In this document: positions 20,802 to 31,864 of the stretch, in pieces
How positions within the stretch are numbered: the first letter of the stretch is position 1
How the letters are laid out: each line of letters opens with the position of its first letter
Origin: Benincasa hispida
Lineage: Eukaryota > Streptophyta > Magnoliopsida > Cucurbitales > Cucurbitaceae
Assembly (NCBI RefSeq): GCF_009727055.1
Contig: NC_052351.1
Location: forward strand, 61,666,475-61,730,474
Length of the DNA: 64,000 nt
Direction: 5' to 3'
Made by a program: the position numbers and the translations under genes
The notes under the pieces: generated by a model
Told to the model about the DNA's origin: nothing
Seen by the model: only the letters and a program-made list of their open reading frames with translations
Databases searched by the model: none

Positions 20802-21009
20802 ATATAAACTTTTGCAGCATAAATATTTTCCAAGCGTAAATTATATAAAGCTGTTTTAAACATAAAACAGTAAAATCATTTCTCAAATCAAAGTACTGTA
20901 TAACTGGTAAAATAATCCCAACACCAACTACTAGTCCAGAGAGAACCCTTTTGCTCAATCTCTGACTTTATTCACCTGTGGCCACATTAGGTACTACTGC
21001 TCAGATAGC

Positions 21010-21047
21010 CTGTCTCTTATACACATCTAGATGTGTATAAGAGACAG
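21010..21047. other. Second complete Tn5 mosaic-end palindrome
   Basis: The same 38-base palindrome, 209 bases after the first. Sequence to its right resumes at the equivalent of 13278 in the sister LTR, so this junction hides a deletion. Confidence 0.98.
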
Positions 21048-21754
21048 GTATAACACATATACAACATGGCTTTAAAGATGGTAACACATGCTGGATAAAA
21101 TCAACATATGTAAATAGTTTTTCAACAATAGGCATGCGTTCACAACACAATTAAGATCTTGCTTGGAAACCACTTTATAAAACTAGTAGGCATGAGAATT
21201 ATTTTCGCAAACATGCTTTCTGTAAAACGTTTATAATCAAAACAGTTTAAAAACATTTTAGCCACTCACCTCGAACTCTTAGAAACTTTTCCCTCTAGTA
21301 GCTCCTTGGGTCCCTTTTTCATCCCTAGAATCCAGATTCAACTTTCAACTTAGATTACTCATATTTCCGAACCTTATTTGGAAATACTTCCTTCTACAAA
21401 CTTATTCTAAAATTTCTTAGAAATCTTACCTTAAACTTTCAGCTCAGAATTCCTCGTGGTTTGGCCGAAATCTCAAAATATTCAAGACGAGTCCAGACTA
21501 ATTCGACAGTCTGACCCTTCTACCTTCTTCTCAACCTCCAGCCCAGTTTCTTTGAGAATTTTCCTCCAGAAGCCCTACTCTGAAAACTAGACTTCCAGAG
21601 ATTTCATATGGCTTTAGAATCACTCCAAACGCACGAGTAGATTGGAAGATCTTCTCATCCAAAATTGACACATTCCTCTGAACCCTCACTGCCCTGTACT
21701 TTCTCTATGAAATTTATGATTTTTGTGTGATTTGAAAATGAAATCCCAACTCCC

Positions 21755-21762
21755 TATTTATA
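21755..21762 (-). promoter_or_regulatory. TATA box of B 5' LTR
   Basis: TATAAATA on the element strand. This is the promoter copy that would drive genomic RNA of element B leftward, with transcription starting near 21725. Confidence 0.6.
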
Positions 21763-22111
21763 GGCGTTCAAATTGCTCGTGGGATTTACAGCACCTACTT
21801 GGCTACATGGCTAAATGTTTAATCCTCCCTTTATCAACGTAAGCTGACTTCACCTTGGTTCAATGTGTTCTTCCCAAACGCATCCAACACAATTTCTTAG
21901 GGTTTAAGAATTTCTCTTAATCGGACACCTAAATTTTAATTAACGTTTGCCCTTACGTCTTTAAGCTTTGTTTATATTCAAATTAGGGTTTTTAAATGCA
22001 TAATCCACCTTAACGCGTCCAAATACATCGCCCAGAAGCTTGCTCGACCGTTCAATGCATAGGTGAGGCGTGGGCGTGACGTTCGAATCAGACAAAGCAA
22101 GGCTAATGCAT

Positions 22112-22440
22112 AGGTGCTCTCGCTCTTTCCGCTCTCGGCAGTGTCGCTCTCTCAACCTTTCTCTCCCATTTTCTCTTAGATCTCGCTCTCTCCCAGTTTC
22201 TTTCCAACTTTTCTCTCCACTCTCGCTCTCTCCAGCTTTTTCGTTGATCTTGCTCTCTCCAAACTCACTCTCTCCAGCTTTCTTTCCAACTTTTCTCCAC
22301 TCTCGCTCTCCCCACTTTCTCGCTCAAAATCTCGCTCTCTCTACTCTCGCTCTCTCCAATTTTCTCGCTCAAAATCTCGCTCTCAATGATCTTGCTGGTC
22401 TCGATCTCAATGATCTCACTCTTAACGATCTCGCTCTTAG
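22112..22440. repeat. CT-rich tract in B 5' LTR
   Basis: Counterpart of 14372-14640, with extra copies of CTCCAGCTTTC and CACTCTCGCTC, so the tract differs in length between the two LTRs of one element. Confidence 0.85.
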
Positions 22441-22863
22441 CTATTGCGAACATTGTTTGTCTACGTGCAATTTCTACACTATTGTGCCACTAGTCACTTG
22501 CCTTCCAGTGCTCTGTGCATAACACGCATTACACATAACTTCCATATTTTTCTCGATCCTTCAGCCATAACGCATTTCACATAACTTCTCTATACTTAGC
22601 CAAAATTTCTCCAAATTTTCCAAACTTAATTTGCATATTATTCCACACTAGCTCAACCTACTTATTATTTTTCCCCAACTTTCCCAACTCAATTCCATAT
22701 TTTTCTTTTCAAATCCCCATTCTTTCTTCACCATTTCACACTAACTTTCTCATCAACATACTTATTATACAAATTTAAATAGGGACACATAATTAAGTGG
22801 AAAATTAAGACAATTTAAATAAGAAAACACACTTAAGTGTAAAATTGGGATTCGGGGTTCACA

Positions 22864-23824
22864 GGCTGCTCCCTTGGTTGTGGTGCGTTTGCTACTTGTA
22901 GGTGCGATAATAACTCTCCTTGGTGCGCAGTTACAATGGAAGAATCCTCTACATCCTTCAAACGCATGGCTTCAATCGCATGATCTACAACGCATTGTCG
23001 CATGCGTTATTCTACTTAAGGTTATTTTCTTGTTATCTTTTATGCATTATCCTTTTGGAATTCTCCTTGTCTGACTGCAGTTCTTTGCGATGCGTCTATA
23101 ATGGTACAAATAATTCACCGCGTCCTCTAACTAGTATCGCAAGGCACCCCATACTTTTAATAATTTCTTCAAATTGTGAAAGTCTATAGTTGTATTGTTT
23201 GCAAACCCTTGTTCAAATATTTGTTATCGTATTCCTATTAAGTTTGTTTTCAACTTTCAGTAAGAACGCTGCCACCCTCTAAGTTTAGGGGTGGCAGCGG
23301 TCTCGGAGAGTTGCGTTCATCACATTGCGGTTACTTCCTTAAAAAAAAAAAAAAGAGCTTTTGAAAATAACAACTTCACTGTCGACGCAATGGGGAAACC
23401 CATGTTGATAAGAGTTGAGTTGTGAAAGGCATTTACCCGTAGTTGGATATCCGCATGACACTCGTGAGGGCAAGCCAAAACGAAGGTAAATCGCCAGGAT
23501 CGACACATCAGCACAACTCCTTTGTTTGGCGCAAGCCAAATTAAGCAAGACATGAGTTGAGTTGAATATGGAACGCCACCGAAGTTGGATGCCCGCATGA
23601 CACACGTAGGGGTAAGCCATGGTTAGAGGTTATATTTTGAAAAGCTAGTCATTTGAATAAGTAAATGCATAAGCTTGAATTGTTTTGAACAAATGCATTC
23701 TCATGAGTTGAACGCAAAATTGCGGAGAATGAATAAAAAGTTTTTGAGCAAGGGCTTGCCAAATTTCAACTTAGAAAAGATCTCTTTGAAGAAGCAGCCA
23801 AAGTAGAGGAGAGCATTGCATTAG
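22864..23824 (+). mobile_element. Element C internal remainder, non-coding
   Basis: Sequence resuming element C after B, rich in ACGCATG words. No reliable protein is seen. It contains a strong hairpin (23267-23299), an A-run (23341-23354), and two similar segments around 23439-23478 and 23581-23622 (TTGGATATCCGCATGACAC / TTGGATGCCCGCATGACAC). The boundary to the LTR-homologous part is near 23825. Confidence 0.5.
23267..23299. other. Strong GC-rich hairpin
   Basis: CGCTGCCACCC (23267-23277) pairs with GGGTGGCAGCG (23289-23299). CTAA and TTAG extend the stem inwards past one bulged base, leaving a two-base loop. A run of A follows at 23341. It could act in RNA folding near the 3' end of element C; function unknown. 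Confidence 0.7.
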
Positions 23825-25482
23825 TGAGTTAGTCCTCTTGCTTTTGCGTTGAAAGGCATGTAGGGCAACGCTTGTCTATGGGATTGTTGCTATGCTTGTC
23901 TATAAATTAAATAGCTGCGTTCTAACTGCCTGAGAAGGTTAAAGTGGGAACGCATCTAAAGGGCAAGGTTTGCATTGTTCCTAGAGATAGGCACACAATC
24001 TTAGCCTTCAACGCAACGCACGATAGAGATATAGTCATTTGCAGCTGGGACCACCAAGAGGGTGATGCGTTAGAGCNNNNNNNNNNNNNNNNNNNNNNNN
24101 NNNNNNNNNNNNNNNNNNNNNNNNNNNNNNNNNNNNNNNNNNNNNNNNNNNNNNNNNNNNNNNNNNNNNNNNNNNNNNNNNNNNNNNNNNNNNNNNNNNN
24201 NNNNNNNNNNNNNNNNNNNNNNNNNNNNNNNNNNNNNNNNNNNNNNNNNNNNNNNNNNNNNNNNNNNNNNNNNNNNNNNNNNNNNNNNNNNNNNNNNNNN
24301 NNNNNNNNNNNNNNNNNNNNNNNNNNNNNNNNNNNNNNNNNNNNNNNNNNNNNNNNNNNNNNNNNNNNNNNNNNNNNNNNNNNNNNNNNNNNNNNNNNNN
24401 NNNNNNNNNNNNNNNNNNNNNNNNNNNNNNNNNNNNNNNNNNNNNNNNNNNNNNNNNNNNNNNNNNNNNNNNNNNNNNNNNNNNNNNNNNNNNNNNNNNN
24501 NNNNNNNNNNNNNNNNNNNNNNNNNNNNNNNNNNNNNNNNNNNNNNNNNNNNNNNNNNNNNNNNNNNNNNNNNNNNNNNNNNNNNNNNNNNNNNNNNNNN
24601 NNNNNNNNNNNNNNNNNNNNNNNNNNNNNNNNNNNNNNNNNNNNNNNNNNNNNNNNNNNNNNNNNNNNNNNNNNNNNNNNNNNNNNNNNNNNNNNNNNNN
24701 NNNNNNNNNNNNNNNNNNNNNNNNNNNNNNNNNNNNNNNNNNNNNNNNNNNNNNNNNNNNNNNNNNNNNNNNNNNNNNNNNNNNNNNNNNNNNNNNNNNN
24801 NNNNNNNNNNNNNNNNNNNNNNNNNNNNNNNNNNNNNNNNNNNNNNNNNNNNNNNNNNNNNNNNNNNNNNNNNNNNNNNNNNNNNNNNNNNNNNNNNNNN
24901 NNNNNNNNNNNNNNNNNNNNNNNNNNNNNNNNNNNNNNNNNNNNNNNNNNNNNNNNNNNNNNNNNNNNNNNNNNNNNNNNNNNNNNNNNNNNNNNNNNNN
25001 NNNNNNNNNNNNNNNNNNNNCAACGAGCTGGGATTACTCGGGCGATTTAAGATAGTAAACATTACTATGCGTTATTGGTTGTTGTGTTTCTACCTATTCT
25101 CATTGTAAACCTCCTAGTGTTCAATCTGTTTAGCTAGGAGTAGGAGTAGTGTATAAGTCATTTAAACTTTCTTCGCTTTATTTTATTCTCATTCCTCGCC
25201 TCAAACGCATCACTTCACAAATATTATTGAGTGACAAGTCCCCGTGTTCGACCTCAGAATACTCGAGAAACTTGCGTTTGTGTTATACTTAGCGCAAGCA
25301 TAAGAAGACTTGTGATAGGAACGCGTGGTCATTGCATGCTAGATTAATGCATCATCATTCTAACGATGACCTCAGATGCAACAAACGCATAAGTTATGTT
25401 TAACGCATGATTTCATGATTCAAACCCATCCGTCCTTAATAATTAAAATAAAACAAAATGCATTCCTAAAATATCCCAACAA
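23825..25482 (+). repeat. 3' LTR part of element C, containing a 944-N gap
   Basis: Matches the C 5' LTR from about 11200 (AGTGAGTTAGTCCTCT) to its end CCCAACA. The first 1 kb of the LTR is not recognisable here. The left side of the gap carries extra bases relative to the 5' LTR. The right flank (25483-25487 ACTAC) matches the left flank of C (10196-10200 GCTAC) at four of five bases, a likely target-site duplication. Confidence 0.7.
24077..25020. other. Assembly gap, 944 N
   Basis: The left flank ends GATGCGTTAGAGC and the right flank begins CAACGAGCTGG. In the sister LTR these words are adjacent (GATGCGTTAGTG-CAACGAGCTGG, about 11430-11452). The gap may therefore contain little or no real sequence. 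Confidence 0.95.
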
Positions 25483-27015
25483 CTACCTTTATCCTTAGTT
25501 GAGAGTGAATTACTAGATCTAACCCTCAACGTCAACCTTAGTCGGGGAGAACCGTTTTGCTCAATCCCTCGACGTCGTATTACCTACGTGCACGTGGTTA
25601 AAACTGAGTACCGTCGCACCTTAGGTACTTAACTAGGATACCTTCTCATTGTCCTTCAGTATCCGTCATATAACTAATCATAAACATTTAGTTGAACACT
25701 AAGGCTTAGTGCTCAAATCATCATACTAGTTCATCCATCATACTAGTTCATCATAAAATTGGAGTTACTTAAATATGTTGAAAGTATTTGGACAAAATAA
25801 CATATTTAAATCATGTCAATTCCATGGAAAACATGCTTTACTTAGCATGAGAAACAGTTTCACAAATATGTTGCTTGGCACTTCATTTAAACACTTAGCA
25901 TGAGAAATATCTTCAAAGAAATCATAGTTTCTAAATCATTAAAATGTTAATTCATCACATAGTCACTCATTGCTCATTGGCCTCTTAATGGGTTATACGC
26001 CTCTCCTAGCTCTTCTTGGCCTGAAAGAACATAATTCCCAGTTAAACTACTTAGAATTCTTAGCAAAATACCTCAAATAGTTCATTTACTAATGGAACTT
26101 TCATCATCAAAGGCAGTTTTACTAGCAAGATCCTCATGAGCGAGATCAAGCTTTTCCTGGCAAACTTTCATCCTAGCGATACTCCCCTTACCAGTGATAC
26201 TCAGCCCAATTTCTAGTTAGATTTCCTTCTAGAGCGAGATCCTCATCACAAAATCAGTGAGATTTCCTTCATAAGCGAGATCCTCATTCCTATATCTCGC
26301 TATAACTCTCCACGGTGAGCTGTTTGCTTGTTTTTCCCAAGCAGCTTTCTGCTTATGCACCGATTCTCTGTTACAAATTCAAAAATTCATAACTCAAAAT
26401 TCATACCTCTTTTGAAGAAACTTCCTTCTACAAACATGTTTATAATTGAGTTAAATTTCTTACCTTAAAATTTCAGCCACAAATTCTTTATAGTTTGGCC
26501 TAGAACTTCCAATCTTCATCTTAGGCTCTAAATAACCCGAGATTCTGCCTCTTCTACCATTTCCTCACTTTTTGTTCTCCTTCTCCTGTAATCTTTCTCC
26601 GTAAGACAACCTCGAAAACTAAATTCTCCCAGCTTTCAAATGGCATAAATTGCACTAAATTTACTCATGTAGATTGCCAAAACCAAACTTTCAAATTACC
26701 TCTGCCTTTTAATCTTCCTGCCGACTCCCGAGTTCAAGGATTAACCGCCATGTCACCCCATATTTAATGCCTCTACCAAAACCAATAAGTGAACTTTCCT
26801 ATTTAATATGTTTTTCTTCTCCTTTCTCCACAACTTCTATAAATAACATGGTTTTTCACTTATTAGATATTTGGGGTTTACACTTAGCTACACAAGAGCT
26901 TATTTCTTCTTGCTTCCATCCTCTATCCCTCCTAAAACATGGCTTCATTTAACTCTTTAGAAGACATCAAATTACTTACTCTTACTTAAAGTAATTAGGG
27001 TTCGGGTTTTCCACA
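25483..27015 (-). repeat. LTR J, right part
   Basis: Follows LTR B landmarks: a GGATAC/GTATCC hairpin (25636-25664), GAGAACCGTTTTGCTC, CTTACCTTAAAATTTCAGC and a terminal GGGTTCGGGTTTTCCACA. It has no coding sequence. GCGAGATCCTCAT words recur at about 26130-26290. It continues LTR J from 10200 across the C insertion. Confidence 0.65.
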
Positions 27016-28240
27016 ACGCCACCATTGCACCGATCCCCAACACTGCCCTCCAACGCTCTAAGACAGAATAGGCTGCATTGCAATGCTCCTGGAGAGCGTT
27101 GCAACGCTACTTGGTTTGACGGACGCATAGCCCCAGTGTGCGTGCACAACGCAAGGAGTAACGCTGCAACACATGCTGATTTTCGGCCATTATGTGTCGC
27201 AATGTTGCAACGCTCTTCCTAGTGTTACGACACCGCGAGAATTTTATAAAAGAATAATTTTGGTTTAGTCGATTACATCATCCCTGAGTACACTGATTCT
27301 TGAACGCCACCATTCTCTCCAACATAGTTTTAGCTTCATTTTTAATCAAAATTTTGTAAAAAGTTTTTCCCTATGCCAATTGTAATGAATTCGAGCATGA
27401 TCAGAGGCTAAAGGGTAAGAGCTTAGCTTGGGTTTGTTAGTTTAGTTTGGTTCCAATTCAATTCTTGAGACTCGTATTGTAATTTTGTGAGTTTTTATTA
27501 TGAATTTATGAGAATTTATCTTAAGATTATTCTTCAATTTTTGTGTGCAGGATTATCTGACAAATTAGTTATGCATGTTTAATTAATTGCTTTGATTAGC
27601 CCTAATTTGTAATCATTAGGTAGTCGTCACCTAGAAGCATGAGTTAAGTTGGTTTGTTGTGTTAATTTGGGATTCCAATTAGCAAGCATTTACTTTCTAA
27701 CTTAGATAAATCTCGCTCAGTTAATTGGTTAGATGATGGAAATCAATTAATTGGCTTAGCTTTGCCCTTAATCTCAATACCTGTTGATTGATTGATTGGT
27801 TGAGGATCCTCACTTTTTGGTTAATTAACTTGATTCTATGAACTACCGGTTAGGATTCTAATTGAGTAGGCTAAGTTTTAATTCTAAAATTCTCACGCAT
27901 CTTTTGAATAGTCAGTGATAGAATTGATGATGAATGAACTAAATTATAATTACCCAAGCTAAGTATTTATTCGATTGATAAATTATTACATACGTTTACT
28001 TGCGCACTTTTGTTCTCTAGCAATTTTATTTAAGAATTTATCACAACCCCCTTCCCCCCTTTTGGTTACTTCCTACAAGTTCCAATCCTTGAGGAATCCA
28101 TATTCTACTCTTTGTGATTCGACCTCGGACTTACTACTTGTACTACTAATTAGTATAAGGGGTTAGTTTTTTGCATACAAAATTTTATTTACGTTCGCCG
28201 CCGGTTTACAAAGGACAGTCAATCCGCCGACCGGCTAAAT
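27016..28240 (+). repeat. LTR of Athila-like element H (right part)
   Basis: Non-coding, ending just before a degenerate Athila-type primer-binding site. It contains TATAAAAG (27245-27252), repeated inverted AACGCT/AGCGTT words (27050-27230), and the long AT-rich transcribed part usual in Athila LTRs. The left end is interrupted by J. Confidence 0.65.
27245..27252 (+). promoter_or_regulatory. TATA box of LTR H
   Basis: TATAAAAG in an otherwise non-coding LTR, about 1 kb upstream of the primer-binding site, in the expected orientation. Confidence 0.5.
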
Positions 28241-28258
28241 TGGCATCGTTGTTGGGGA
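28241..28258 (+). other. Degenerate primer-binding site of element H
   Basis: TGGCATCGTTGTTGGGGA, which differs from the Athila-type site at 11961-11978 at three positions. It marks the start of the H internal region. Confidence 0.75.
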
Positions 28259-28488
28259 GTCAACAAAATCCTTAATTTTTGAAACTTGTAGTGTTTATCC
28301 TTGCTAATTAATTTTTCCTTTTGGTGCAAACCCACACTCCCAAAGGTGTTAGACAATTGTATTTTACAGAGATTTCCAGGGAAGAGCGCAGAATCAAAAA
28401 AGAAAAGAGACAACAAGCTACGTTTGACAGAGAGATATGTGTTGAAGACACATAAGAAGAAGAAGGCATTCTTGAAGATTTTTCATTG

Positions 28489-29480
28489 ATGGCTGAACGA
28501 GAAAAGACCCTCAAGAAGCTTGCAACACCTGACTTCACTCAACAGCCCTGTGCATTGCCTATCCTGAGACGACTGGTAAATTTGAGCTTAAATCTGGCTT
28601 AACTCACTTACCTCCTGCATTTTTTGGTCTACAGAACGAAGATCTGCATAAACACTTGAAGGGATTCTATATGGTGTGCAATGGGATGGAACCTAATGGG
28701 GTGATCCAAGAGTAGATTAACATGAGAGCATTCCTCTTTTCATTGAAGGGAAATCCTAAAGAGTGGCTCTACATTCTTCCACCAGGAAGCATCACATCCT
28801 GGGAGGAGTTGCATAGGCAGTTTTTGGAAAAGTTCTTTCCAGCATCCCGAGCTGCTAGTGTCAAAAAGAAAATTTATAGCATCATGCAGTTCGATGGGGA
28901 GACCTTTCATGAGTACCGAGAACGATTCAAAAAGACCTGTGCCAAGTTCCCCCATCATCAGATCTCAGATCTCAGACCAATTCTTGATCCAATACTTTTA
29001 TGAGGGGCTGATGAAGATCAATAAAAGCAATATAGATGCAGTTGTAGGAGGAGCCTTAGTCAATAAAACCCCGACTGAGGCCATAAACCTAATAGCTACC
29101 ATGGCTGCAAATTCTCAACAATTTGGAACTAGAGCTGCAATTAGTGTTAAATCCGCCAATGAGGTAAGTGAAGTTAAGAAAGAAATATTTGACTTAGTTT
29201 CTGTTGTTAAGCAGTTGACGAAAGTGAAGATTAGACATCCCACTTCTGTTTGCCAAGTATGTCATGGGACTGGCCATTCAACTGACATTTGCCCAAGTGC
29301 TCCGCAAGGAGCAATTCCTGAGGTAAATGCCATTTGAGGCTACAATTATAATGGGCAAAATAGGAGGCGCGACCCATTCAATCAAACTTACAATCCTGGG
29401 TGGGGAGACCACCCAAACTTCTAATGGGGAGGGCAGAATGAGCAGGCCCAACCTCATCATGGAGTTTCGTTCGGTTTACG
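28489..29480 (+). pseudogene. Element H Gag (Athila-like)
   Basis: It begins at ATG 28489 (MAEREKTLKKLATPDF). Frames continue through 28722-29003 (AFLFSLKGNPKEWLYILPPGSITSWEELHRQF, FHEYRERFKKTCAKFPHH) and 28858-29337 (LIQYFYEGL, then zinc knuckle CQVCHGTGHSTDIC with C-X2-C-X4-H-X4-C). The order and wording match Athila-group Gag. Stops include TAG after GVIQE at about 28712, and frameshifts occur near 28580 and 28975. Gag would package element RNA. Confidence 0.85.
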
Positions 29481-30405
29481 TATGTCCTTAGAAGATATTG
29501 TTAAAAGTCTTGCTGACAACTCTTTTAAATTTTAATAAGATACATAGAACTTTCAGCAGGATACAAAGGAAGTCATTTAAGCTTTGGGGACCCAAGTCTC
29601 ACAGTTAGCCACCTCTATGAGCAGGTTGGAAAGACAGTCTGGCAAACTCCCGTCCCAACCTTGCAAGGCCAAAAGAACCAGCTGTAGACAAGGACAAGGA
29701 GCTTTTGGAGATGTTTAGAAGGGTGGAGATAAATATTCCTCTCCTCAATGCAGTCAACCAAATTCCTAAATATGGCAAATTCCTAAAGGAGCTTTGCACA
29801 AGGAAGAGACAGGCCAACGAAAAGGAGAGGATGGTGGTAAGTCAATCTATGCTTGCGATCCTTTAGAAAAACTTGCCAAAAAAACAAAAGGATCCAGGTA
29901 TGTTTTCTCTCCTTTGCCTTATAGGCAAAAAGAAAATTGATAGGGTCATGCTAGATTTGGGTGCATCAATAAATGTCATGCCTTATTCAATTTATCAAGA
30001 ATTAAAATTAAAAGACCCAATTGAAACTGGAGTTGTCATTCAATTAGCTGATAGGTCTTTTATACACCCATTATGAGTCATAGAGGATGTCCTAGTTCAG
30101 GTTAATGAATTAATTTTTCCTGTTGATTTCTATGTTCTTAAAATGAGAAGACCACATCTATCTCATCTGCATCCCTTTTACTTGGTCGGCCTTTCATAAC
30201 GACAGCCAAGACTAAGATAGATGTGGATGAGGGCACTTTGTCTATAGAGTTCAATGGTGAGTTTGTTAAATTTAATATTTTCGATGCTATGAAAACTTCC
30301 ACCATAGGGCAAGTACATTCTTTGTGCCAGATTGATGTGTTTGACTCTCTTGACCAGGAGGTTATATAAGATATCTATGACGACGATGAGGATGACTCAA
30401 GAGAG
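29481..30405 (+). pseudogene. Element H aspartic protease region
   Basis: The segment 29727-29865 reads NIPLLNAVNQIPKYGKFLKELC, the conserved stretch before Athila proteases. The frame 29873-30076 then carries VMLDLGASINVMP, the protease active site in the D-L-G form typical of this group. The rest (30077-30405) is broken by stops. A TAG separates the two parts near 29866. Confidence 0.8.
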
Positions 30406-31864
30406 TTGATCCCACTTGGAGAGCTTGCCACCTTGTCTATGACAGAGCCGGTAGGTATGCCCTCATATTCTGATGATGAATCTTCTGACAATGTGCTTCC
30501 TTCTGTTTTGCAGGCATCTAAATTAGAGCTGAAGGAGCTTCTAGACCACCTGAAGTACACCTATCTGAAGGAAGCTGAGACCTTACCTGTCATAATTTCA
30601 AAGGATCTGACTGAGGAACAAGAGAAGCAGTTGGTGGAGGTATTACAGAAACACAAGCTTGACATTAGATAGACGTTGGCTGACATAAAAGGTATTAGCC
30701 CTGCCCTGTGTATGCATAAAATTACCTTGGAGGATGGAGCTAAGCCTTGTTGACAGCTGTAATGATGTCTGAATCCTGTCTTGAAGGAGGTAGTCATGAA
30801 GGAAGTCTTCAAACTCTTGGATGCATGTATTTATCTATCATATTTCTGATAGTGAATGGGTTAATCCTATTCATATAGTGCCTAAGAAAACAGATATTAT
30901 TGTGGTAAAAAATGATGAGGGTAGTTTAATTCCTGTTAGGGTTTAGAATGGGTGGAGGATGTGTATAGATTTCAAGAAATTGAATGTTGTAACTAAAAAG
31001 AACCACTTCCCCGTCCCCTTCATTGATCAGACGCTTGAAAGGCTAGTTGGCAGGCGCTTCTTCTATTTCCTTGATGGTTTTGTGGGTTTCTATCAAATCC
31101 CGATTAGCCAAGAGGACCAGTAGAAGATGACCTTTACATGTACCTATGGCACCTTTGCCTTCAAAAGAATGCCATTTGGATTATGTAATGCTCCTAGCAC
31201 CTTTCAGCATTGTATGATGTTGATATTTTCTGAGTTTATTGAGAAATGCATGGAGGTTTTTATGGATGACTTTACTGTATATGGAGACTCATTTGCGAAT
31301 TGTCTGTCTAATTTATCTAGGGTGCTAAAAAGACGCATTGAGTCTAATCTGGTTCTTAACTTTGAAAAATGTCATTTCATAGTCTCACGTGGCATTGTAT
31401 TAGGACACATAGTATCTGAGCATGGCATAAAGTTAGACTCTACTAAGATTGATGTTATTGCTAAGCTCTCTTACACCACAAATGTGACGGAGGTTCATTC
31501 GTTTCTTGGTCATGTAGGTTTCTATTGTAGGTTCATTAAAGATTTTAGTAAGATTGCCCAGCCAATGACCTTTCTCCTCCAAAAGGATGTGGCCTTTGAT
31601 TTCAATGATGATTGCAGGAGAAGTTTTGATGTGCTAAAAAATACCTTGTCATGCATTCTAGTTATTCAGACTCCTCGTTGGGATCTTCCCTTCGAGATCA
31701 TGTGTGATGCGAGTGACCATGCTGTAGAAGCAATGTATGAGCGGGTGTGGGGTTCGCGGGGGGGACAGAAGTTGATAAACGAAACATCATGTGATTATAC
31801 TATGCTTCAAAGTCCCTCAACCCGGCTCAATGCAGCTACACCACAACGGAGAAGGAGTTTTTAG
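30406..31864 (+). pseudogene. Element H reverse transcriptase and RNase H start
   Basis: Frame 30406-30672 is the pre-RT spacer (LKELLDHLKYTYLKEAETLPVIISKDL). The RT fingers (CIDFKKLNVVTKKNHFPVPFIDQ) lie at about 30960-31025. Frame 31127-31864 has MPFGLCNAPSTFQ and the FMDD catalytic box (D47/D48), then FLGHVGFYCRFIKDFSKIA and the RNase H opening MCDASDHAV. The motif before KMTFT carries TAG for an acidic residue. The frame dissolves after 31725. Confidence 0.87.

Larger units (their letters stand above)
12378..22863 (-). mobile_element. Element B: nearly complete Ty3/gypsy retrotransposon
   Basis: A 10.5-kb element on the minus strand with both LTRs, primer-binding site, polypurine tract and an almost continuous gag-pol. 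Five-base flanks GGTTG (12373-12377) and GGCTG (22864-22868) differ at one base and look like the target-site duplication. It inserted into the internal region of element C. Coding order 5' to 3' is Gag, zinc knuckle, protease, RT, RNase H, integrase and chromodomain-like tail. It has a few stops and one frameshift, and altered key residues in protease, zinc knuckle and RNase H, so this copy is probably not autonomous. It is the youngest-looking element by reading-frame integrity. Confidence 0.88.
20100..22863 (-). repeat. 5' LTR of element B, damaged by two adapter junctions
   Basis: It matches 12378-15027 from TATCACACC (terminal TG to TA) to GGTTCACA. It contains two Tn5 mosaic-end palindromes (20764-20801 and 21010-21047). 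Between them, 20802-21009 repeats 20568-20763 plus a dozen following bases, and after the second adapter the sequence jumps ahead. Compared with the 3' LTR, about 217 bases (13061-13277) are missing, including the GATAC array. The TATA box is at 21755-21762 and the CT-rich tract at 22112-22440. Confidence 0.9.

Noticed and set aside
20734..20958. 74-codon frame that seems to duplicate 20497-20724
   Set aside because: It crosses a sequencing adapter, and the duplication is a mate-pair artefact.
22070..22522. 150-codon leucine/serine-rich frame, possible secreted protein
   Set aside because: It is a translation of the CT-rich LTR tract. Equivalent frames appear on both strands and in each LTR copy.
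23944..25062. Very long frames across 24077-25020
   Set aside because: Almost all codons are N.
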